From: Crateriforma conspicua
GTDB lineage: Bacteria > Planctomycetota > Planctomycetia > Pirellulales > Pirellulaceae
Direction of reading: 5' to 3'
Length of the DNA: 64,000 nucleotides
Assembly (NCBI RefSeq): GCF_007752935.1
Contig: NZ_CP036319.1
Coordinates: 6,118,501 to 6,182,500, forward strand
The position numbers were made by a program, and so were the translations under genes. The notes beneath the pieces were generated by a model that saw only the letters and a program-made list of their open reading frames with translations, was not told the origin of the DNA and ran no database searches. Below are positions 25,275 to 34,167 of this stretch, piece after piece (position 1 is the stretch's first letter; each line of letters starts with the position of its first letter).

Positions 25275-28200
25275 ATGAAAAATCTGAGTGATTTGCTTCG
25301 CCGCACCGGATGGATGGCACGTGCACCGCGGCGGGCAAACGCCCCGAAGCGTCGCCGATCCAAAGCGATGGGCGGCTCCTATGCCGATCGCCAGCTGCGA
25401 AGCGAAACCTTGGAGAAGCGGAACCTGTTGGCCGGCGATATCGGTTTGGCCAGCGACTATGCCTTTGCCCACAACTATTGGCACGCCGCCGACGTCGACA
25501 ACAATCAGCAGCTGACCGCCAGCGACGCGTTGCGAGTGATCAACCTGCTGAACCGGTCCGGCGGCGCGGTGGAGGTGACCCACGCCGGTCAGATCGATTC
25601 TTACGCCGACGTCAACGCCGACGGCATGGTCAGTGCGTCCGATGCCCTGTTGGTGATCAATTCGCTGAACCGCGGTGAAGGGGCCGGCGAACTGGTGGAA
25701 TTGTTCGCCAATGCGACCATCGAAGGCTCCGAGATCGTGCCGGGTCTGCCCACAGAACAGATCCTGACCGATGCGTCCAATCGTGAGATCAATGTCGAAG
25801 TCGGCGAGATCTTCTATCTGCAAGTCAGCTACAGCGACCTACGCACCGCCGGCGATGATATCGGTGCGTTCCAGGTTCGTACCGATTTTGAAGTCGACCG
25901 GCCGGGCTTCCTGATCCCGGTCCTTAGCGAAACGCAGCAACTGACCTTTGAAGGCAACATCCGTAGCGCCACCAGTGGCACAATCACCCTGGAACGCGAA
26001 GGGTTTGGCTCGGCGCAAATTCCAATTCAGGACTATCTGGACCAAGGGGCCGCCGCTCTGGAAACAGCCATCGAATCGCTTGGCGTGTCTAGCGATCAAT
26101 ACCAGTTACGCCGATTCGACAACCGCGTACTGTTTGCTGGCCAGCCGGATGATGTCGACCCGACCAACCAGACTTGGGAAATTCGTTACGACATCAATCA
26201 GTTTGCCAACCAAGATGTGCCCAACATCTCGATTCTGACGACCGAATCGGGCGGGCAACAAGTCATTGACGGTCTGAACATTGACGTTCGCGCCGCAAGC
26301 TCGGCGACACCGCCGATCGACGGCTCCGGTGCGATCAACGGCGATGCCGCCGGTGACAATGTCGACACCCGCAGCAATTCTGATCCGCAAGCAGACATCC
26401 TCAATACGTTCGGCAAAGAAGTCTACGGCAGCCTGAAATACGGCACCTTTGACCAGAACACCGGCGTCTTTGACGAAATTGGTGTTGCCGGTCCCAATAG
26501 CGTTCTCGGCGCCGTGGGAACCAGCAGCCTGCCCGAACCGTTTGACACCTTCAGCATCCCCGTGACCATTACCCAGCCGGTCACCGGCTTGGTGGTCACG
26601 ATGACCAAGGGTGAAGACGACGAAGCGATCCTGTTGCTGGGTCGTGACGAGAAGGTTCCGAACGACTTGGTGTTCGTCAACGAATCCCAAAGCCAGATCA
26701 TCATCAACGCGACAGGCGATGCAATCGGCGTGACCGCGGGTGACACCTCGGTATCGCTGGACGAAGACGCCGATCCGATCACGATCGACCTGGCGGCTTT
26801 GACCACCGTCAACAGTGGCGACACCCCGACCTTCAGCCTGACCGACAACGGTTCGCTCGGCAACGCCACGATCAACGGCAGCACGCTGACCTACACTCCG
26901 AACGCCGATGTCTTCGGCGGCGACACCCTTGTCTACACGGCGACCAACAACGCCGGCAGTGACTCGGGAACCATTTCGCTGACGATCAACTCGGTCAACG
27001 ACGAGCCGGTCGCCGGAGACGATTCGGCCACGCTGGACCAAGACACCAACGTCACGATCGATGTGTTGGCCAACGACAGCGCCGGTCCCGCCAACGAGAA
27101 CCAAACGCTTAGCATCACATCGATTTCGACGGCACCGGCCAACGGATCGGCACAGATCAGCAACGGCCAGGTCGTCTACACCCCCATCGCCGGATTCTTC
27201 GGCAGCGATAGCTTCGAATACAGCGTGACCGACGGTATCGATTCGACGACCGCGACGGTCACGATCACCGTCAACGAAGTGAACACCGGATTGGTGGCCG
27301 CCGATGGCACCCTGACCACCACCGAAGACGCCATGGCGGCGGTGACGATCGACCTAGAAACGTTGGTGTCGATCAACTCCGGTGGCGACGCGACGATCTC
27401 GATTGCGACCGGGGCCAGCCGCGGAACGGCGACCTTGAACGGAACCATTCTGTCCTACGTCCCGAGCGAGGACGAATTCGGTACCGACACGATTACCTAC
27501 CAAGCGACCAACAATGATGGAACCGATACCGGGACCATCACCGTCACGATCGATCCGGTCAACGACGAACCGATTGCCAACGACGATACCGCGTCGGGTG
27601 ACGAAGACACCGCAATCGTGATCGACGTGCTGGGCAATGACGCCGCCGGCCCGGCCAACGAAACCGAGGCGATTGAAGTCACCACCGTGACCGATGGTGC
27701 CAACGGAACCACCTCGATCAATGCCAACGGCACGATCACCTATATCCCAAACACCGACTTCAACGGCACCGATAGTTTCACCTACACGATCAGCGATGGT
27801 GAACTGACCGCGACAGCAACCGTGAACGTGACCGTCAATGCGGTCAATGATCCGCCGGTCGCCGTCGATGACACCGCGTCCGTGGACGAAGATTCCAGCG
27901 TCGTGATCAGCGTCTTGGACAACGACGACGACGGAGCGACCAACGAGTCCGACACGCTGTCGATCACCGCCGTCGGCACCCCGTCCAACGGTACCGCCAT
28001 CGACAACGGTGACGGCACGATCACCTACACCCCAGCCGCCGACTTCTTCGGTTCGGATAGTTTCACCTACACCATCACCGACGGAACCGATACCGATACA
28101 GCGACGGTCACCGTGACCGTCAATCCGGTCAACGATGGACCCGTTGCGACCGACGACACGGCCCTGACCGAACAGGACACACCGGTCGCGATCAACGTGC

Positions 28201-29807
28201 TGGCCAACGACAGCGCCGGACCGGCCAACGAAGGCGATTCGCTAACGATCACCGGGATCGCCTCCGGGCCGAGCAACGGGACGGCACAGGTTTCCGGAAA
28301 TCAGATCGTCTACACGCCGAACACCAACTACTTCGGCTCCGACAGTCTGACCTACACCGTTACCGACGGTACGGAAACGGCAACCGCGACGGTCAACATC
28401 ACCGTGACCGACGTCTTGGATCCGCCGACCGCCGTCAACGGAACGCTCGATGCGGTCGAAGACGCGGGAACAGTCACGCTGGACTTGGCCACCTTGGTCA
28501 CGGTGGAAACCGGCGACACTTTCAGCATCACGCTCAATGGGTCTCCCGCGCGTGGCACGGCGACATTGAACGGAACCGTGTTGAACTACACACCGGCCCC
28601 CGATGAATTCGGCGCAGACTCGGTCAGCTTCACGGCCACCAATTCGACCGGCAGCGACACCGCGACGGTCGCCATCAATATCGAAGCCGTCAACGACCCA
28701 CCGGTCGCCGACCCTGAAACCGAAAATGTCAGCGCCACGCAAAACACGTCGGTGACGTTCAACGTCCTGGCCGGTGCATCATCCGGTGCGGAAAATGAAA
28801 GCGATACGCTCAGCATCGTCAGCGTCAGCAACCCGGCCAACGGCACCGCGGTGGACAATGGCGACGGCACGATCACATACACACCAAACACCGACTTCGA
28901 AGGCAACGATTCCTTCACGTATGAACTTAGCGACGGTGAAAACACCATCACCGCGGAAGTTAACGTGGTCGTCCGTGTGTTCGGTCCGTCGACCGTCGAA
29001 GGTTTTGTCTTCTTTGACTTGGTCGACAACATCGTCGAATACAGCCAGGATCCGCTGAACGTCACCCCCATTCGAAACGGCGTCAAAGACACGTACGAAA
29101 ACGGACTCGGCGGCGCGGAAGTCAAACTGGTTTCATCCGCGGCGAACAACATCCTTGGCGAAGACATCGAACTGGATGTCCTGACCCGCCTGGACGGCAG
29201 CTTCAAGTTTGAAAACGTCGCGCCCGGCACCTACGAAGTGGTGTACGACGCGCCAGGATCGATCATCGTCGGAACGACCATGTCCACCGGGTCGGCGATG
29301 CCGCTGTCCAGCAGCACCATGCAAGTGCAAATCGATGACGAAGGTGACGAGGAAATCGGCGGCCTGAACTTCAGCCTGTACGGTGTCCGTAGCAGCGGCC
29401 TGGGTTACCTGAACTTGCTGGCCACCAAGCACATCAACGAAAACGGCGCCATCAACGAACTCAGCGGTGGCGGCGTCGAAGGCGGTGTCGTTGCCCTTCA
29501 TGAAGACGGCACTCAAGAATTCTTCCAGCCCAACGAAGGATTCGACGATGTCGACTTTGCCGAACTGGTGCTGAACGACAGCCATGACGAAGCATTGCTA
29601 ACGATCATTCGAAATGGCGTCATCGAAACGGCTCGCCTGTCGCAGGATCACTTCGTGGTCAACGACGCGGGCACCGGTGTTCAATTCTTTGGATCGGTGG
29701 ACGATTTTGACTTCGCCCCCGCCGACATCGATCTGCTGCGTGCGGAATTTGACCAATACCGCAACGCGATCGATGAAGTCCTGGCCGACTTGGGCAGCAG
29801 CGTCTGA
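25275..29807 (+). CDS. Cadherin-like-repeat surface protein with LEPRxLL-type signal and N-terminal dockerin
   Basis: A 1510-residue protein from ATG 25275. The Arg-rich start leads to LEKRNLLA (residues 46-53). Unusually, the dockerin pair comes directly after it (about 70-133: DVDNNQQLTASDALRVINLL and DVNADGMVSASDALLVIN) and not at the C-terminus. An unassigned region (about 140-490) follows, then eight cadherin-like/Ig-like repeats (about 490-1235) and an SdrD-B-like domain (VEGFVFFDLVD, ENGLGGAEVKL, LDGSFKFENVAPGTYEVVYD). The last part has no named domain. Repeats of this sort usually bind calcium and form stiff rods; a structural or adhesive role is likely. It is the third of three codirectional LEPRxLL genes. 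A hairpin with a T-rich trailer begins 30 bases after the stop. Confidence 0.9.
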   Translation: MKNLSDLLRRTGWMARAPRRANAPKRRRSKAMGGSYADRQLRSETLEKRNLLAGDIGLASDYAFAHNYWHAADVDNNQQLTASDALRVINLLNRSGGAVEVTHAGQIDSYADVNADGMVSASDALLVINSLNRGEGAGELVELFANATIEGSEIVPGLPTEQILTDASNREINVEVGEIFYLQVSYSDLRTAGDDIGAFQVRTDFEVDRPGFLIPVLSETQQLTFEGNIRSATSGTITLEREGFGSAQIPIQDYLDQGAAALETAIESLGVSSDQYQLRRFDNRVLFAGQPDDVDPTNQTWEIRYDINQFANQDVPNISILTTESGGQQVIDGLNIDVRAASSATPPIDGSGAINGDAAGDNVDTRSNSDPQADILNTFGKEVYGSLKYGTFDQNTGVFDEIGVAGPNSVLGAVGTSSLPEPFDTFSIPVTITQPVTGLVVTMTKGEDDEAILLLGRDEKVPNDLVFVNESQSQIIINATGDAIGVTAGDTSVSLDEDADPITIDLAALTTVNSGDTPTFSLTDNGSLGNATINGSTLTYTPNADVFGGDTLVYTATNNAGSDSGTISLTINSVNDEPVAGDDSATLDQDTNVTIDVLANDSAGPANENQTLSITSISTAPANGSAQISNGQVVYTPIAGFFGSDSFEYSVTDGIDSTTATVTITVNEVNTGLVAADGTLTTTEDAMAAVTIDLETLVSINSGGDATISIATGASRGTATLNGTILSYVPSEDEFGTDTITYQATNNDGTDTGTITVTIDPVNDEPIANDDTASGDEDTAIVIDVLGNDAAGPANETEAIEVTTVTDGANGTTSINANGTITYIPNTDFNGTDSFTYTISDGELTATATVNVTVNAVNDPPVAVDDTASVDEDSSVVISVLDNDDDGATNESDTLSITAVGTPSNGTAIDNGDGTITYTPAADFFGSDSFTYTITDGTDTDTATVTVTVNPVNDGPVATDDTALTEQDTPVAINVLANDSAGPANEGDSLTITGIASGPSNGTAQVSGNQIVYTPNTNYFGSDSLTYTVTDGTETATATVNITVTDVLDPPTAVNGTLDAVEDAGTVTLDLATLVTVETGDTFSITLNGSPARGTATLNGTVLNYTPAPDEFGADSVSFTATNSTGSDTATVAINIEAVNDPPVADPETENVSATQNTSVTFNVLAGASSGAENESDTLSIVSVSNPANGTAVDNGDGTITYTPNTDFEGNDSFTYELSDGENTITAEVNVVVRVFGPSTVEGFVFFDLVDNIVEYSQDPLNVTPIRNGVKDTYENGLGGAEVKLVSSAANNILGEDIELDVLTRLDGSFKFENVAPGTYEVVYDAPGSIIVGTTMSTGSAMPLSSSTMQVQIDDEGDEEIGGLNFSLYGVRSSGLGYLNLLATKHINENGAINELSGGGVEGGVVALHEDGTQEFFQPNEGFDDVDFAELVLNDSHDEALLTIIRNGVIETARLSQDHFVVNDAGTGVQFFGSVDDFDFAPADIDLLRAEFDQYRNAIDEVLADLGSSV
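26741..28985 (+). repeat. Eight in-frame cadherin-like repeats of about 90-100 residues, two alternating types
   Basis: Repeats start near SLDEDAD, DSATLDQDTN, GTLTTTEDAM, DTASGDEDTA, DTASVDEDSS, DTALTEQDTP, GTLDAVEDAG and ETENVSATQN. One type (first, third, seventh) has GTATLNGT and a DxFGxDT motif. The other has VLxNDxxGxxNE and FxGxDSFTYT. The order is A-B-A-B-B-B-A-B. This is protein-level repetition; the DNA copies have diverged, so it is not recent slippage. Confidence 0.85.
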
Positions 29808-29815
29808 TCCATCAC

Positions 29816-30244
29816 ATGCACCGAATTCGTTTACGCAAGCCGTGGTTGAAAGCGACCACGGCTTCTTTCTTGGATGATCAACCTTTGGGCGTCGACGCGT
29901 TCAAATCCGACGTCCCGGATACCGATACGTCGGTGTTACCGTCGGGCACAGATGAGTTCTTGGTCTATCAGCGAACGTTCAATCGACCGACCGGCATCGC
30001 CGATGCCACGCGTGTTCATCTTCAGATCGACCGTTGGGCCGGGCATCTGGTGGGCGTCGATCTGAACGGCGAAGTACTTGCCCACGACATTGCCCAAACC
30101 GACGCGCCCCTGCGGATCGATGTCACATCTTCACTGCAAACGGGCAATCGGTTGCGGATCGGACTGCTAGCGACCGATCAACAGGCTCTTCTAAGCGGTG
30201 AAGTCTATCTGTTGATTGAAAACAATTCTTCCAATCCAGCCTGA
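29816..30244 (+). CDS. Small beta-rich protein of unknown function, start uncertain
   Basis: ORF of 142 residues from ATG 29816, or 124 from in-frame TTG 29870. The shorter form avoids the terminator-like hairpin at 29837-29868. There is no signal peptide and no membrane segment. The central part (LVYQRTFNRPTGI, RVHLQIDRWAGHLVGVDLNG, then DVTSSLQTGNRLRIGL) looks like the jelly-roll fold of galactose-binding or glycoside hydrolase family 2 N-terminal domains. That is a resemblance in pattern only. No catalytic residues are visible. Its 3' neighbour is convergent. Coding status is likely from the protein-like composition; function is unknown. Confidence 0.55.
   Translation: MHRIRLRKPWLKATTASFLDDQPLGVDAFKSDVPDTDTSVLPSGTDEFLVYQRTFNRPTGIADATRVHLQIDRWAGHLVGVDLNGEVLAHDIAQTDAPLRIDVTSSLQTGNRLRIGLLATDQQALLSGEVYLLIENNSSNPA
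29837..29868 (+). terminator. Rho-independent-type terminator after the cadherin-like gene
   Basis: Perfect 10-base arms aagccgtggt (29837-29846) and accacggctt (29855-29864) with an 8-base loop, followed by ctttctt. It lies 30 bases after the stop at 29807, where a terminator is expected. It also falls inside the first codons of the next ORF if that starts at 29816, which puts that start in doubt. Confidence 0.65.
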
Positions 30245-30257
30245 ACCAGATTTCGCG

Positions 30258-30956
30258 TTAACCGTCGATGCTCGGGTCGATCACTCGACGATAGACGCTG
30301 CTGTCGATCCATCCCAAAGAGTCGCGGCGCTGCGAAAGCTTCTGCCATCCGGCACGCCCCATTGCACCGGAGACATCTGGCAAATGGCGTGCTTTCAGCC
30401 CCGTGGCGTAACGAAAAAACACGATCATCAGGTTGATCCACATCACCGCCCACCATCGCGCCGGTCCGCCACGTGGCTCGATAAAGTCAACCACGTACCA
30501 AACACCATCGGGTTGAACGCAACGACCGATCTGTTGCACAACGTCGTCTAATTCGGCATCCACAAAGCAGTCCAAGTGAAACGCAGTGACGACCACGTCA
30601 AAACGCCTCTCAATCGGCAACTGCCTTGAATCTGCTTGGACGAAACGGACAGCTGACCGGTGATCCTTCGGCACGTTTGAATCCCGCGACCGCCCTGCGC
30701 CGCCGATTCGCCTTCGCTGCAACAACAGCATCTGGCGACTACGATCGACACTGACAACTTGCTCCGGTGCAAACCGTTGAAGAAACGCTTCCAGCAAACG
30801 CCCGTCACCGTCACCGACGAACAGCACCGCGTTTGGACTGGCAGGCAGGTCATCCAGGCCACGTTGCCTGGCACGTTGCAACCGGCCACCGAAACGACTC
30901 CATTCCACCCAGCGATACCACTTGGCCAGCCGATCATAACCGTCGGGTTGCCTCAT
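30258..30956 (-). CDS. Class I SAM-dependent methyltransferase
   Basis: A 232-residue soluble protein from ATG 30956 (MRQPDGYDRLAKWYRWVEW). A Rossmann-type SAM-binding start is visible: AVLFVGDGDGRLLEAFLQRF (motif I), VVSVDRSRQML (acidic end of strand 2), VRFVQADSRQLP and FDVVVTAFHLDCF (motif post-I region). The order is that of UbiE/COQ5-like and type 11 methyltransferases. The substrate is unknown. Its ATG overlaps the stop of the upstream membrane protein gene by 4 bases, so the two are translationally coupled; a lipid or quinone substrate is possible but not shown. The longer frame to 31148 is a read-through of the neighbour and is rejected. Confidence 0.82.
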   Translation of the reverse strand: MRQPDGYDRLAKWYRWVEWSRFGGRLQRARQRGLDDLPASPNAVLFVGDGDGRLLEAFLQRFAPEQVVSVDRSRQMLLLQRRRIGGAGRSRDSNVPKDHRSAVRFVQADSRQLPIERRFDVVVTAFHLDCFVDAELDDVVQQIGRCVQPDGVWYVVDFIEPRGGPARWWAVMWINLMIVFFRYATGLKARHLPDVSGAMGRAGWQKLSQRRDSLGWIDSSVYRRVIDPSIDG

Positions 30957-31885
30957 CGGACTTGCATCCACGATCGGTACAGCAGTTGTGCCCCGACCAC
31001 CAACATCGGCGGCACAATCAAAGCGGGATCGGCCAGCAAGGCGAACCGTGAAGCACTCCCGCGCGTCAGGTATCGCGTTTGATAGACCAGGCCCATCAAA
31101 GAAAATGAGGATGCGACCACGGCCGCCCCTAAGGTCCAGGTCAGCCACTCAGTCGTCATCCCCCACAGCGACAACGCGACCAAACCGATCGCCCAAGCGT
31201 AAAGAAAGCGAACGTCGATGTGGCCCGCTGACACGGATTCAGCGCCGCCCCGCAACAGCCACACGCTTTCCGACCTGGAAACAACCCAGCAGTTCAGTGT
31301 GAACAGACCGGCCAGCAAAGCACCAACGGAAACGCCCCTGCCCCCGTCCATCATGCCTACGTTTGTGGCACATGCCCCGACGACACCGGCGGCAAACAGG
31401 ATTCCGACGATCGGTTCCTTCCATTGCATTGCCGACCGGCGACGAAAGGCATGGACCCACAACAAGTACAACCCAACGGCCACAGCCAAAACGACACCAA
31501 ACATTTGCACCGCCAAAGGCAGACAGGTGGTCGCCACCACCGCATCGATGCCAAACACCGTCGTCCACACAAGCAGCAACAACCGCCAGTTTCGACGCGA
31601 AAATCGATGCCTGGCCGAACGCAAGGCTGCGTCGCTGCGGAATGAATCCAACAGCCGATCGCCACAGTAGATCAGCCAAACGGTCATCGCCAGAACCAAG
31701 CCCGTCGCGATATCCTTGCGATTTGCTACGCTAAAAATGTTCGCACTGGGGTCATTCTCGCGCATCAGCACGACGAACCAGACGACCGCCACGATCGGTG
31801 CATCCAAACTGGTGACGTTCAACACAAGAATCAGCCGCCACAGCCTGCTCGTTCGACTCGGCCCTCCTGATTTCGATGACGCCAC
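30953..31885 (-). CDS. Polytopic membrane protein, possibly UbiA-superfamily-like
   Basis: About 310 residues from GTG 31885. A TTG start at 31948 would overlap the divergent tdk gene, and the region before 31885 is polar and unconvincing; GGGGAAAA lies just upstream of GTG 31885. Some eight or nine hydrophobic segments are visible (for example SLDAPIVAVVWFVVLM, LVLAMTVWLIYCGDRLLD, VVLAVAVGLYLLWVHAF). The segment YCGDRLLDSFR resembles the first Asp-rich motif of UbiA-type prenyltransferases, but I cannot find a second DxxxD motif, so the link is weak. It ends in ATGA overlap with the methyltransferase gene, which suggests one pathway. Function is open. Confidence 0.6.
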   Translation of the reverse strand: MASSKSGGPSRTSRLWRLILVLNVTSLDAPIVAVVWFVVLMRENDPSANIFSVANRKDIATGLVLAMTVWLIYCGDRLLDSFRSDAALRSARHRFSRRNWRLLLLVWTTVFGIDAVVATTCLPLAVQMFGVVLAVAVGLYLLWVHAFRRRSAMQWKEPIVGILFAAGVVGACATNVGMMDGGRGVSVGALLAGLFTLNCWVVSRSESVWLLRGGAESVSAGHIDVRFLYAWAIGLVALSLWGMTTEWLTWTLGAAVVASSFSLMGLVYQTRYLTRGSASRFALLADPALIVPPMLVVGAQLLYRSWMQVR

Positions 31886-31917
31886 TTTTCCCCGATCAGA
31901 TGTTTCATTGATAACTG

Positions 31918-32550
31918 ATGGCCAAACTGTACTTCTATTATTCGGCAATGAATGCCGGCAAGTCGACCATGCTGCTGCAGTCGGCGTACAACTATCGCGA
32001 ACGGGGTATGACGCCGGTCATTTTGTCCCCCGAAATTGACACCCGCGAAGGACGGTCCACCGTTTCGTCACGCATCGGCCTATCGCAACAAGCCATCAGC
32101 TTCACCACCGCCGACAACCTGTTCGCGATCGTCCAACGTCTGGTGGAACAAGGGCCGGTGGATTGTGTCCTGATCGACGAGGCCCAGTTTCTGACCCGCA
32201 CTCAAGTTCGGCAACTGGCCGACGTTTGTGACAGCCTTGATATCCCTGTCCTGACCTACGGCTTGCGAACCGACTTTCAGGGGCATTTGTTCGAAGGCAG
32301 CGAGATGCTTCTTGGCTGGGCCGACACGCTGTCCGAAATCAAGACGATTTGTCATTGCGGACGCAAAGCCACCATGAACATGCGGATCGATGATCAGGGG
32401 CGTGCCATCAAACACGGCCAGCAAATTCAAATCGGCGGCAATGAACGCTATGCATCGGTTTGCCGTTTGCACTTTCAACAAGGCATGGCCGAACGGCGTC
32501 CCGACGAATTGCCGCTGTTGGACAAGTTGGATGACAACGGCATTGGCTAG
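31918..32550 (+). CDS. tdk: Thymidine kinase (type II)
   Basis: Phosphorylates thymidine to dTMP with ATP in the pyrimidine salvage pathway; cytoplasmic. The 210-residue length is usual. The P-loop SAMNAGKST is at residues 9-17, the Walker B-like DEAQFL at about 82-87, and the C-terminal zinc and substrate region has [27 protein letters not shown] and the lasso residues around IGGNERY. The pattern matches the enterobacterial-type enzyme closely ([10 protein letters not shown]). ATG 31918 leaves almost no leader after the divergent membrane protein gene, whose longer start would overlap it. It is convergent with pyk. Confidence 0.96.
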   Translation: MAKLYFYYSAMNAGKSTMLLQSAYNYRERGMTPVILSPEIDTREGRSTVSSRIGLSQQAISFTTADNLFAIVQRLVEQGPVDCVLIDEAQFLTRTQVRQLADVCDSLDIPVLTYGLRTDFQGHLFEGSEMLLGWADTLSEIKTICHCGRKATMNMRIDDQGRAIKHGQQIQIGGNERYASVCRLHFQQGMAERRPDELPLLDKLDDNGIG

Positions 32551-32601
32551 GTCGACGCGTTCGGCGCCAACGTTCATCCACACATCCCACCGGCGATCGG
32601 T

Positions 32602-34041
32602 TCATTCCACCGTGTGAACCAACACAAAGTTGTTGGCCCGCTTCATCACACCGGTACCCGCAACGAAAACGACTTTGTCGCCGGCGTGCAGCTTGTCGTG
32701 CATCCGACCCCACTGACAGATTTCGGAAATCAGTCGTTGAGCATCGTCAATCTGTGGCATCAACAGCGGCTTGATCCCCCAAAACAGACTCATCCTGCGC
32801 ACCGATTTCGGGTCATCGCTGGCACCGAGCGTCGGGATCAGGCTTCTCATCCCGCTTTTGCTTTTGACCCATGCCGTCCCCCCGCTGTGCGTCGCAATCA
32901 CTAGCACCTTCGCGGCGATCGTTTCGGCGATTCCCGTCGCCGCCAGCGTGACCGCGGTGGTCACCGGGTGCACATGATTGTTTTCCGGTGGCTCGACACG
33001 TTGCAGCCCCAACAGTTGCCGTTCGGTCTGTCGCATGATTCGATTCATCGTCTTGACCGCTTCGACGGGATAATCGCCGATGGCCGTTTCGCCGGACAAC
33101 ATACAGGCGTCGGTTCCGTCCAGCACCGCGTTGGCCACGTCCGAGGCCTCCGCCCGCGTCGGCCGACGACTGTGATGCATCGATTCCAACATCTGTGTCG
33201 CCACGATGACCGGCTTCATCTTGTCCTGACAAACGCGAATGATCCGCTTCTGGGCGACCGGCGTGTCGGCGACATCGATTTCCACGCCCAGGTCGCCACG
33301 TGCCACCATCACACCGTCGGACTCCTCCACGATGTTTTCAAGGTCCTCCAACGCCTCAGGCTTTTCAATTTTCGCGATCACCAAGGCCTCCGATTCATAG
33401 CCCTGTAACAGCGATTTCAACGACTTCACGTCGCTGGCCGAACGCACGAAAGACAGACTGATAAAGTCGATGTCATTCTTCACCGCCCAAATCACATTGT
33501 CGATGTCTTTGGGCAGCAATGCCGAAACGGAAAGCTTCACGCCGGGCAGATTGATGCCTTGGCGACTGCGAACTTCGCCCGGTCCAGTCACCCGACAATC
33601 CGCACGATCGGCCGTCACCTTTTCGACCTTCAGGGCCACGGTGCCATCGGCCAACATGACCCGATCGCCGACTTCCAATTCGTCGATCAGCCGCTTGTAA
33701 CTGCTGGTCAGCTCATTCGGCGATCCCGGTGTATCGCCGCGGACAAAGCTGACACGCATGTCCCAATCGCACTGCAGCGGATCGGAAACCAACTGCCCCA
33801 GTCGCATCTTGGGGCCGGCCAAGTCCAACAAGACCCCGACGGGAAATCGCGTCTGTTCGGCCGCCTGGCGAATGGCGGCCAGCACCCGATCGTGATCCTC
33901 TCGAGTTCCGTGCGCCGTGTTGATCCGGAACACATCGACGCCCGCCTCGATCAATTCCGCTAACCGGTCGACACTGTCACTGGCCGGTCCAACGGTGGCA
34001 ACAATCTTGGTCGATGCTTCTTCAAATCGTGGTCGCGTCAT
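32602..34041 (-). CDS. pyk: Pyruvate kinase
   Basis: Last step of glycolysis: phosphoenolpyruvate plus ADP to pyruvate plus ATP, cytoplasmic. The 479-residue length is typical. Seen in order: TKIVATVGPAS (N-terminal strand of the barrel), FRINTAHG (the substrate-binding Arg; many family members have RxNFSHG here), DLAGPKMRLG, the B domain, GVMVARGDLGVEI, VATQMLESMHHSRRPTRAEA (catalytic region), DACMLSGETAIGDYP, and a C-terminal alpha/beta domain with THSGGTAWVKSK and FVAGTGV. ATG 34041 fits the family start. It is convergent with tdk (51 bp between stops) and divergent from the SDR gene. Confidence 0.97.
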   Translation of the reverse strand: MTRPRFEEASTKIVATVGPASDSVDRLAELIEAGVDVFRINTAHGTREDHDRVLAAIRQAAEQTRFPVGVLLDLAGPKMRLGQLVSDPLQCDWDMRVSFVRGDTPGSPNELTSSYKRLIDELEVGDRVMLADGTVALKVEKVTADRADCRVTGPGEVRSRQGINLPGVKLSVSALLPKDIDNVIWAVKNDIDFISLSFVRSASDVKSLKSLLQGYESEALVIAKIEKPEALEDLENIVEESDGVMVARGDLGVEIDVADTPVAQKRIIRVCQDKMKPVIVATQMLESMHHSRRPTRAEASDVANAVLDGTDACMLSGETAIGDYPVEAVKTMNRIMRQTERQLLGLQRVEPPENNHVHPVTTAVTLAATGIAETIAAKVLVIATHSGGTAWVKSKSGMRSLIPTLGASDDPKSVRRMSLFWGIKPLLMPQIDDAQRLISEICQWGRMHDKLHAGDKVVFVAGTGVMKRANNFVLVHTVE

Positions 34042-34167
34042 CGGGTCGGGGTCTTTCTGGCAAGATGCGAAACGGTTCGTCCGTTCTATGAATGTAAACG
34101 TCGACGGCTATCATGCGAGTCCGCCACGGCAATCCAGGCTAGGCAATCATGGCACGCAGGCTTTTCG

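Noticed and set aside
26106-27104. Minus-strand frame of 332 residues across the cadherin-like repeats
   Set aside because: Its repeats follow the repeats of the plus-strand gene, so it is a shadow, and it has no signal, domain or start site of its own.
26741-28985. CRISPR-like appearance of regularly spaced repeated DNA
   Set aside because: The repeats are in frame, about 280-300 bp apart, diverged, and encode cadherin-like domains. No short identical repeats with unique spacers exist.
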